In this document: positions 1 to 7,161 of the stretch, one piece after another
How positions within the stretch are numbered: the stretch's first letter is position 1
Layout: each line of letters opens with the position of its first letter
Assembly: GCA_030744095.1 (NCBI GenBank)
Contig: JASLRF010000508.1
Coordinates: 1 to 11,386 of the forward strand
DNA: 11,386 nucleotides
Origin: Pirellulaceae bacterium
GTDB taxonomy: Bacteria; Planctomycetota; Planctomycetia; Pirellulales; Pirellulaceae
Direction of reading: 5' to 3'
The notes under the pieces: model-generated
What the model was told of the DNA's origin: nothing
Database searches by the model: none
Seen by the model: only the letters and a program-made list of their open reading frames with translations
Made by a program: the position numbers and the translations under genes

Positions 1-3000
1 CTCGCCAGGAACCGCGGTTCGATGGCAAAGGTGACGCCAAAGTTGTCTCGGCTGGCGTCGACATACGCGCCAACACGGAGCAGAGCGGATTCTCCAATGC
101 GCGTGACCGCAAGACTCTGGCCAATATTGCCGACCTCACCAAAGTCAACTGATGCGGAACCGGTCAGAACCCACTTTTCGCTCATCCGATACGCCAAAGT
201 GCTGGTCAAGATGCTGCTGCTGATCGGGCCTTCAATCGAACGGAAGCCGACATAGACACTCCCGCGCTGCGGACGCGTGATGCGTCCGCCCAGCGAGATG
301 GTTCGTAGACCATCTGCGAATGTATCGGCATAGCCGTCGGACAACAACGTCAGACGATCGCCAATGTGCCAACGAAAGTCGTAGTTGAGCAGGCCGGCTG
401 ATTCGCCAAAATTGTCGCGGATAGGTTTGGGAAAGTACGTCCCCTCGAAATTCAACACGATCCAGTCGACAATTCGCTCGTGGCCCGGTAACCCGCGCTT
501 GGTCTGCCAACGCTGGCGGACTGCCGTCTTGAACAACATCAAGTCATCCGCGATCTCTGTGCTGGGTGCCGTGACGAAACGCTGCATACCAGAACGAAAT
601 GCGAAGTAGCGTTCGTCAAACCGCAACGGCACATTACCACCGGGCACGCCCATGAAGGTATCGAAATAAAAGCGTCGCCGAAACGCTTCGATCGAATCGT
701 CATCCAACTCCTCGTACAGCGGATAAAGGCCCAGATCCTCGTCTGCATCGGCGTAGAGAAACTCCCCTTCGAATGTGACTTTGTGTGCCAGGCCGTTCAA
801 GTTCAACAACTGGCTCTGCACACCAGGTTCAACGCGCCACATTGGCAGGCTGGTTCGGACACCTGTCTGACCGAGCGCCCGCGTGCGCGAATCGCCGGCA
901 AGATCCTCTCCGACTTTGAAGAGTTCGCCCAACATGTACGGCACGACTTTGACTGGGCCAAATTGAACCGGCCAATCCAGTTCATGTCGAGTGGCGACGT
1001 GGATGCCTTCGCGTTCTGCCTCCCATGCCAGTGGATCATACTTGGCGACTTCCGATGGATTAATCGGACTGGGTGGTTCGGCAATGCGTAACTTGGCGTA
1101 CCCAACATGAGAGTGACCGTGCCAAGTCAGTCGGTCTCCCAGCAACGATTGTCCCAGTAGGAAATGATCGAAGCGCGGCAACCATTCGGTTTGGGTGAAG
1201 AAGTCGTTGATCCGGGCGGAACTTCGAATTCCCCAGGTACTGTTATAGACGTATCGCTTCAGTTCCAGCTCTGTCGTCTCGTCCTTAAACTGATCCCATT
1301 CGTATTCATAGTACTGTTCCAGGAAATTGCGGTCGCTGACCAGTCCAACCTGCCCGGTGAATTGAAATCCGTTAGCTAGGTGCTGGCGATGTTGCATCAG
1401 CAGCCGACCGCGGTATTCCTTTTCGGGTATCAGTGTTCGTCGATCTTGTCCCAAGTTGTCCAGGCCGTGGTCCTTAATGCCCCAGGCGTCCACGATCCCG
1501 CGAACAGGACCCGGGATGTGAAACAGGCTGGACCGGTCGTAGGAAAAATTTGTGCCCAGGCCGATGCCACGATCGCTGAGCCAATCCGATGAAAACGTCC
1601 AGTTAGTGCCCTCCGCTCGGTTTTGCAGGCCCAGCAGCTGGTAAAGGTCCCAGTCAATCAGCAACTGAGTGCCAAAGACGCTATCGTTCTTGGCGCGAAT
1701 TCGGTCGACGTAATACGTCGGCTTGGTCAGGTCGGTCGCCATCACGGGCCAGTACAGCAGGGGAACGCCACCGACGTGAAGGAAGTTGTTCCGGCTGGTC
1801 GCGAACATTTCGTGATGGACAGCCGGCTCGCCAGTTTGGTAATCGATGGCTGCGCCGCCGGTGAACGGATCAACTGCGGGCTGCTGGATGTCTTGCAGCG
1901 TAATTGTCTCCGCCTGCATCCAGTAACGGGGCACGCCCATGCGACTGGAGGTGATTGCCGCACCGTATGCAACGAAGCTCTGCGAATTCAGCTGCTGCAG
2001 CACGTCCGCCTTGACCCTCAGCAATCCTTCATAGTCCTGAACGGGCGTCAACGCCTCGGCATTGCGAATTACGCCAACATGCTCATTGGCGTGGTAGTAC
2101 ATCTGGTCGGCGTAAATGACGCGGTCGCCTTCGCGATAGACGATGTTGCCTTCCAGATAGAACTCCCAGCGCCCCTCGGCCCCGGTGGGCGACTGAGCTG
2201 ACTGGCCGGTCATATTCAAGTTTCCGATCGCCGTCGTCCAGGCGACCACACGATCGGCTTCGATCGTCACGACATCACTAGTCAATCCGGGAACGTTCTG
2301 AATGCCACTGATGCGCACGCGCACTCCAGGACTGATCGCCACCACCGTCTCGTCTGGGTCAGGACTGGGGTAGGACTGTAACTGAGGTGGCACGCTGCTT
2401 CGGCCCGAGATACTGATGCTGCGAGCCAGAGGTGGCGGCGCACTGGGCTGGATGATTTGCGGCGATGTCAAGAACGGCGGTGTCGCGATTGGTGGCGTCC
2501 TGAACTGAGGAGTCGCTGCTGATGGCGACGTTGGAAGGAGCGGCTGTGGCTGTCTGAGTTGGGTCTGGCGAACCGTCCACTGATATTCCGTCTGTCGGGC
2601 CTCGACACCCCGCCGCACGACCGGCGGTTCGGACCGAGGCAATTGAACTTCGACAGGAAAGTCGAAGTCGATACCGGCGGCGGTATGGAATCGCCCTAAC
2701 CAGGTCTTATCGGTAATGGTCTGCGCGCGACGATTCGTGATCTGGTGAGCTTCGCGGCCACGCTCAAAATCGATGACCACGTCTCGCTCGAGGTACGCGA
2801 TGATCTTGTTGGGCGTGCTTCTGGCCGGATCACCCTGGTCGACCCACAGAACAGCTTCACGCGAAGTGGCCACGACTTTGCCTTGCCGAATCTCACAACC
2901 GCCGCTCAGCAGCCATACGTCAAATGCACCTTCGCGCCATCGGCTGGCCTGGTCCGCTGTAATGCGAATGGGCGCTTGTATGTCCGCCATGGGTGATTCG

Positions 3001-3074
3001 ACTTCCGCGGCAGCCAGTCGCGGGAAGAGCAGGACAGAAACCAAGACAGACCATCGCGCGGCGACACCACACAC
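1..3074 (-). CDS. lptD: LptD/OstA-like LPS-assembly outer-membrane protein, partial (3' end off the left edge)
   Basis: LptD is the outer-membrane beta-barrel that inserts lipopolysaccharide delivered by the Lpt bridge. One frame stays open on the minus strand from 3326 to base 1 with no stop. There is no in-frame ATG before 2990, and that ATG would remove an obvious signal peptide. I therefore chose GTG at 3074, giving a signal peptide with hydrophobic core SVLVSVLLF and cleavage after LAAA near residue 22; TTG at 3098 is an alternative. From this start, residues ~29-110 form an OstA/LptA-like strand-rich module. Residues ~170-242 are a Pro/Ser/Thr/Gln-rich linker. Residues ~300-400 are a second OstA-like module with GDRVIYADQMYYH. 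GGVPLLYWPVM (~434-445) resembles the start of the LptD barrel. After it come barrel-like strands, LMQHRQHLANGFQFTGQVGL, and the LptD-style stretch WLPRFDHFLLGQSLLGDRLT. At least 1,024 residues are visible, longer than E. coli LptD (about 780). The family call is solid; the exact start is not. Confidence 0.82.
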   Translation of the reverse strand, partial: MCGVAARWSVLVSVLLFPRLAAAEVESPMADIQAPIRITADQASRWREGAFDVWLLSGGCEIRQGKVVATSREAVLWVDQGDPARSTPNKIIAYLERDVVIDFERGREAHQITNRRAQTITDKTWLGRFHTAAGIDFDFPVEVQLPRSEPPVVRRGVEARQTEYQWTVRQTQLRQPQPLLPTSPSAATPQFRTPPIATPPFLTSPQIIQPSAPPPLARSISISGRSSVPPQLQSYPSPDPDETVVAISPGVRVRISGIQNVPGLTSDVVTIEADRVVAWTTAIGNLNMTGQSAQSPTGAEGRWEFYLEGNIVYREGDRVIYADQMYYHANEHVGVIRNAEALTPVQDYEGLLRVKADVLQQLNSQSFVAYGAAITSSRMGVPRYWMQAETITLQDIQQPAVDPFTGGAAIDYQTGEPAVHHEMFATSRNNFLHVGGVPLLYWPVMATDLTKPTYYVDRIRAKNDSVFGTQLLIDWDLYQLLGLQNRAEGTNWTFSSDWLSDRGIGLGTNFSYDRSSLFHIPGPVRGIVDAWGIKDHGLDNLGQDRRTLIPEKEYRGRLLMQHRQHLANGFQFTGQVGLVSDRNFLEQYYEYEWDQFKDETTELELKRYVYNSTWGIRSSARINDFFTQTEWLPRFDHFLLGQSLLGDRLTWHGHSHVGYAKLRIAEPPSPINPSEVAKYDPLAWEAEREGIHVATRHELDWPVQFGPVKVVPYMLGELFKVGEDLAGDSRTRALGQTGVRTSLPMWRVEPGVQSQLLNLNGLAHKVTFEGEFLYADADEDLGLYPLYEELDDDSIEAFRRRFYFDTFMGVPGGNVPLRFDERYFAFRSGMQRFVTAPSTEIADDLMLFKTAVRQRWQTKRGLPGHERIVDWIVLNFEGTYFPKPIRDNFGESAGLLNYDFRWHIGDRLTLLSDGYADTFADGLRTISLGGRITRPQRGSVYVGFRSIEGPISSSILTSTLAYRMSEKWVLTGSASVDFGEVGNIGQSLAVTRIGESALLRVGAYVDASRDNFGVTFAIEPRFLA

Positions 3075-3325
3075 GCGCGAATTCGTTAGCGCACGCAAAC
3101 AGCTGCGTCGTTGATGAACATTGCGACGAGTGTTCAGGATGGTGGCATCCTTGCCCAAGGACCTTTGCGCCGAACCGGTAGCGACTGGTCCAAGCGCAAT
3201 GGGAGTCAACAAGTAGAAGAGACAGAACCGCTTAGGATAAGTTCCGCCGAAACGGACGGGCGGGATTATAGAAGGCGGGTCGATTCCTCGCAAGGCAAAT
3301 CCATCGCCCACGATGCGTCCATAAC

Positions 3326-3341
3326 CCTATATATATCTAGG
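3326..3341. repeat. 16-bp AT-rich near-palindrome at the 3' end of the glycosyltransferase gene
   Basis: The 16 bases CCTATATATATCTAGG match their own reverse complement at 14 of 16 positions; the only failures are the symmetric pair at positions 5 and 12. The element contains the stop codon of the glycosyltransferase gene (3337-3339). It also contains the stop that closes the LptD frame upstream (3327-3329). It lies about 250 bp upstream of the LptD-like gene. The TATATA core could act as a -10 element for that gene, but I find no matching -35 hexamer at 17-18 bp. Function unknown. Confidence 0.4.
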
Positions 3342-4812
3342 CCTTACGGTTCATGCGCCGCCCCCAAATCGCGGCCATTCCGCTAGCAGCCACCAAACTG
3401 ACTAGCGGTACCAAGGGCGACCGCATCCGCATATCGCTCCAGTAGATCGCGTGCACGCCAGTGAAGACAAAGCACAATTGAACGCCAAACACCCATGGTG
3501 CCGCCAAGATACGACGACCAAGGTCTGCCAGACCATAGATGGCCAGCCCCAACACGATGGCATACCAAGCGCCGACGAGATGGCGAAGCGTCATGCGCAA
3601 AGTGGTTTCGGTTTCTCCGACGCGATGAGGCACCAACCGCCACAGCCTCACGATCCGCAATCCGCTGGCAAGGACAAACATCTTGGGTTGCTCGCCAGCG
3701 TACCGTTTTGCCAGCGCATACGCTAAACGATCGTCGTCCAATTCGGAAACTGTGTCGCTGATCTGCTGCTGTTCGGCCCGGCGAGCCAGCTTGGGCAGAT
3801 CGCTCCATTGATCATCATCGGGTCCCGTTGTCAACGATCGTCCTTGCCAGGCACGACCAAGTTGCTCACCATCCCACGCTCCGTCCGCACCGGAATTCAA
3901 GAAGCGATAGAACTGCGGATTGTTGCCCAACAACACCGTGTAGCCGCCGTGTGTAGTGGTCAATTTGGCCTTCCCCAAGATCATCTGGTTGCGGATCACC
4001 CACGGTGCCATCACCAACAGTGCCGTGCCTACAAGAACTGCAACGTGCGCGAGATGATACTGGGCGGCAGAACTGCCGATCCTCACTTCACTTGCCGTGT
4101 TCGCCATCGCAAGCTGTGCTCCACCGCGGGTTCTTCGCCAGTGGCTAACGCGAGCCAACGCAATCAGCCCTAGCCAAGGCAGAAATGTTGGTCGGCAAAG
4201 TACACACAATCCTAGTACGATCCCTGTTACTGCGGACAACGACGACGCAGACCGCCACCATGATTTCGAGTTCGTTTTGGCGCTTAGGCAAGACAATGTC
4301 AGCACAGCCAAGAACGTGGCCAGCGTCTCCGTCATTACGAGGGCCGATTGGTTTAGCAGAATAGGGTCCAGGGCGACCAACATTGCGGCGGCCAGGGACC
4401 ATCGTCCCAACCCCACTCGCCAGCCCAAACATGCTACGAGCCCAGTGGTGGCAACGCCAAGGACGAAATGCAAAACTGCGATTGGCCAGTTCGCACCGAC
4501 CCCGCCGACACAGATCAACAGCATAGGGTAGAGAGGCGGTCGAAATGCGGTTGGACGTACTCCGCCACTTGACGCATTGGTGCCAACACTGAATGTTGCC
4601 GTTTTCCAACCATACACACCTGTCTCAAGAACATTGCCAGCTAGTTTCCGGTAGGCATCAGGATCCCGGTCGAGATTGTCTTGCATTGCGACAAGAAATA
4701 CGCAGCGGATCAAGCTTGTCAGCACAAGCACCCAGAACAAAGATCTCCAAGAGGCCTTGTACCCAGCGCGAGTTTCGTCATCCTGATGGTGAATCGACAT
4801 CTCTTGAACCAT
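3337..4812 (-). CDS. GT-C membrane glycosyltransferase (GT39/ArnT/PMT-like)
   Basis: This is a predicted inner-membrane enzyme that moves a sugar from a polyprenyl-phosphate donor to a periplasmic acceptor (a lipid A-like lipid, glycan or protein). From ATG 4812 it is 491 residues with many hydrophobic helices, the first at ~24-43. The first periplasmic loop holds DNLDRDPDAYRKLA (45-58), whose aspartates match the catalytic acidic motif of GT39/ArnT relatives. It is followed by NVLETGVYG and FRPPLYP (90-96), also typical of the family. A later TE pair (161-162, in VMTETLATF) fits the second conserved acid. The same frame has an ATG at 4875, but that start overlaps the divergent exporter gene. 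ATG 4812 (purine-rich AAGAAAAAG upstream) or ATG 4800 is more likely. The LptD-like gene lies downstream on the same strand, 262 bp away, so a role in outer-membrane glycolipid modification is possible but inferred. The acceptor cannot be read from the sequence. Confidence 0.85.
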   Translation of the reverse strand: MVQEMSIHHQDDETRAGYKASWRSLFWVLVLTSLIRCVFLVAMQDNLDRDPDAYRKLAGNVLETGVYGWKTATFSVGTNASSGGVRPTAFRPPLYPMLLICVGGVGANWPIAVLHFVLGVATTGLVACLGWRVGLGRWSLAAAMLVALDPILLNQSALVMTETLATFLAVLTLSCLSAKTNSKSWWRSASSLSAVTGIVLGLCVLCRPTFLPWLGLIALARVSHWRRTRGGAQLAMANTASEVRIGSSAAQYHLAHVAVLVGTALLVMAPWVIRNQMILGKAKLTTTHGGYTVLLGNNPQFYRFLNSGADGAWDGEQLGRAWQGRSLTTGPDDDQWSDLPKLARRAEQQQISDTVSELDDDRLAYALAKRYAGEQPKMFVLASGLRIVRLWRLVPHRVGETETTLRMTLRHLVGAWYAIVLGLAIYGLADLGRRILAAPWVFGVQLCFVFTGVHAIYWSDMRMRSPLVPLVSLVAASGMAAIWGRRMNRKA

Positions 4813-4856
4813 CTTTTTCTTGCCCGGTGGATCGCGGGCATGAACGCGAAAGTGCG

Positions 4857-7088
4857 ATGTCCGAACGCCTGACACAACTTCTCATTTCTTGGCGTTGGCC
4901 GCTACTGGGCATAGCATTGATCGCTGCGGCCACAGCCTATCTCCCGTCGCAAGACGTTACGTTCGACCGATCGGTCGAGAATCTATTTGCTGACGACGAC
5001 CCCCTGCTGACACCGTACCATCAACTAAAACGCACGTTTGGTGGGAATGAAGTCGTCATGGTCGCCTATCTCGACCCTGACTTGCTGGCCCAGGACATGT
5101 CGGGAATTCGGCGGTTGACGAAACTTGCCGAACAATGCGAAGCCGTGCCCGGCGTTCGGGCCGTTCTAAGTCTGGATCGCCCGATTGGCGAGGACATTGT
5201 CGATCGTGACAATCCGCTGGCGACCCGAACCCGCGCTGCTTTCGAGAACTACACGCACGGCGCCGATGGTCAAACAGCAGCCATCGTCGCCATTCTGAAT
5301 TCAGTAGACGAAGCAACCGTGGCGCGACAACAGACAATTGATGATCTTCGGGGGATCGTCGAGCATTTGCCTGACGGATTGGCCGGCGGATTCGTCACTG
5401 GAGAACCAGCGATGGTCTCGGATGGATTTCGCTACATCGAAGATGATGGCCGCCGTCTTGGTACCTGGTCGACTGTGTTGCTGGCTGGGGTCATTCTGAT
5501 TTTGTTTCGAAGTTTGCGTTGGGTGCTGATACCGTTGGTCGTCGTCCAGCTAACATTAGTGCTCACCAGAGCGACGCTCGTCTGGTCGGGTTCGCAGTTG
5601 AGCATGGTCAGTTCGATGTTGACAGCCATCGTAACGGTGATTGGCGTAGCGACGGTGATCCATGTGATCGTACGGTTTCGCGAGGCACGCAGTTCGGGGC
5701 TGAAACAGAGAGAAGCGTTGGTGCGCGCAGGCACGTTGCTAATGTGGCCAATCTTCTGGGCTATTGCCACCGACGCGGTCGGCTTCGCTTCGTTGTTGGC
5801 TGCCAAGGTGGGTCCGGTAAGAGACTTTGGGTTGATGATGATCATCGGATCCCTCTTTGTGCTGGTCAGCGTCGTCTTGACGGTTCCGGGGTTGGCCCTA
5901 CTGGGTAATCTGGACACCGAACCGCGGGTGGGGCGTGGAGAGCGGTGGATTCGATCGCGTCTGAGTAGGTTGATCACGACGATCCAGCAGCGACGTCGAA
6001 TGATTCTCTGTGCGATCATGGTCGTTTCAATACTGGCGATTGCGGGCGTCCTACGGATGGAAGTTGAAACCGATTTCACGAAGAACTTTCGTAGTGACAG
6101 CCCGATCGTCCGCTCGTATGATTTTGTCGAAGACAAACTTGGCGGTGCTGGTGTCTTAGATGTGATCCTGCCTGCACCCAAGCAACTTAGCCCGAGCTAC
6201 CTGAGAGGTATCCAGCGACTCGAAGAACGGCTCCGCAAAGAGGTTGTCGTGCGGAACGAACAAGGCGAACAGATTGCCGGCCTGACCAAAGCCATCAGTC
6301 TCGCTGACATGGCCAGCGCGTCAGGCCTGAGTCAATCCATGTCACTGCGTTTGATGAAATTCCGTATGCCCGATTTCTATTCGGCGTTGTACGGTGTCGA
6401 TCCTATCACCGGCCACTGGTGCTTTCGGATCATGTTGCGGGCTCAGGAGAGGCAGCCGGCCAACGAGAAACAGAAGTTGATTGATCAAGTCACGCGGATC
6501 GCTCGTGAAGAACTGCCAGCCACCGAGACACGTCCTGCCGTCGAGGTGACCGGTTTTTTTGTATTGCTGACAAATCTGATCAAGAGCATGGTTCGCGATC
6601 AGTGGTTAACGTTTGCAATCGCCTGCATGGGCATCTGGTTCATGACGACGCTGGCAGTCCGCAATCCTATTTATGCTTTGGTTGCCCTGGTCCCCAACGC
6701 GATACCAATCGTGCTGGTCTTGGGAACAATGGGCTGGCTGGGCGTACGGATGAACATGGGTGCCGCCATGATCGCCGCCGTCTCCATGGGCTTGTCCATC
6801 GACAGCTCGATCCATTACATAACGTCATTTCGACGAGCGCTTCAGGAGGGAAATGGCGTCACCGAGGCATTACGCAGCGTCCAGCAGACTGTGGGCATGG
6901 CCGTCGTGTTCTCCACGCTCGCCTTGATTATCGGTTTTTCCATCCTGGCCACCAGTCAATTCGTTCCGACGATCTACTTTGGCGTCTTGGTCAGTTTTTC
7001 GATGCTTGGTGGGCTGCTGGGCAACCTGATTCTGCTACCGTTGTTGCTAGCTGCTACGACGTCGAAGCGCGCCGACCCCACGCCATAG
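4857..7088 (+). CDS. RND/MMPL-family exporter (COG1033-like)
   Basis: This is a predicted proton-driven inner-membrane exporter of the RND superfamily; its substrate is unknown, with lipids or other hydrophobic molecules usual for this branch. The 743 residues form a two-fold repeat with 12 predicted helices at about 13-28, 204-218, 223-242, 252-273, 294-314, 324-348, 382-398, 583-600, 604-626, 632-653, 678-698 and 705-731. Periplasmic domains lie between helices 1 and 2 and between 7 and 8. Each repeat opens with the family signature after its first helix: TFDRSVENLFADDDPL in repeat 1 and ETDFTKNFRSDSPIV in repeat 2. Repeat 2 carries GLSIDSSIHY (Asp649 in helix 10). Repeat 1 has GVATVIH at the same place and instead TDAVGFASLL (Asp306) in helix 5. 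ATG 4857 places the first helix at the N-terminus. The frame is open back to 4593, but that 88-codon extension is antisense to the glycosyltransferase and looks non-coding. No accessory RND subunits lie nearby. Confidence 0.9.
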   Translation: MSERLTQLLISWRWPLLGIALIAAATAYLPSQDVTFDRSVENLFADDDPLLTPYHQLKRTFGGNEVVMVAYLDPDLLAQDMSGIRRLTKLAEQCEAVPGVRAVLSLDRPIGEDIVDRDNPLATRTRAAFENYTHGADGQTAAIVAILNSVDEATVARQQTIDDLRGIVEHLPDGLAGGFVTGEPAMVSDGFRYIEDDGRRLGTWSTVLLAGVILILFRSLRWVLIPLVVVQLTLVLTRATLVWSGSQLSMVSSMLTAIVTVIGVATVIHVIVRFREARSSGLKQREALVRAGTLLMWPIFWAIATDAVGFASLLAAKVGPVRDFGLMMIIGSLFVLVSVVLTVPGLALLGNLDTEPRVGRGERWIRSRLSRLITTIQQRRRMILCAIMVVSILAIAGVLRMEVETDFTKNFRSDSPIVRSYDFVEDKLGGAGVLDVILPAPKQLSPSYLRGIQRLEERLRKEVVVRNEQGEQIAGLTKAISLADMASASGLSQSMSLRLMKFRMPDFYSALYGVDPITGHWCFRIMLRAQERQPANEKQKLIDQVTRIAREELPATETRPAVEVTGFFVLLTNLIKSMVRDQWLTFAIACMGIWFMTTLAVRNPIYALVALVPNAIPIVLVLGTMGWLGVRMNMGAAMIAAVSMGLSIDSSIHYITSFRRALQEGNGVTEALRSVQQTVGMAVVFSTLALIIGFSILATSQFVPTIYFGVLVSFSMLGGLLGNLILLPLLLAATTSKRADPTP

Positions 7089-7161
7089 CCAATCAACGCA
7101 ATGGCTCGCAGAATGCAATGGTGGTCGTAAGACTAGAGAGAGATTTGCGCGTGAACCAGAC

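Noticed and set aside
1623..2201. 192-residue plus-strand open frame
   Set aside because: It is antisense to the LptD-like gene, whose frame gives consistent signal peptide, OstA and barrel features; the plus-strand product resembles no family.
5432..6181. 249-residue minus-strand open frame
   Set aside because: It lies fully inside the exporter gene and its product is Arg/Ser/Thr-rich low-complexity sequence typical of an antisense shadow.
7089..7161. Possible terminator between the convergent exporter and sulfatase genes
   Set aside because: Only scattered partial complementarity between GA-rich and CT-rich stretches and a GCAATGG direct repeat; no credible stem-loop.
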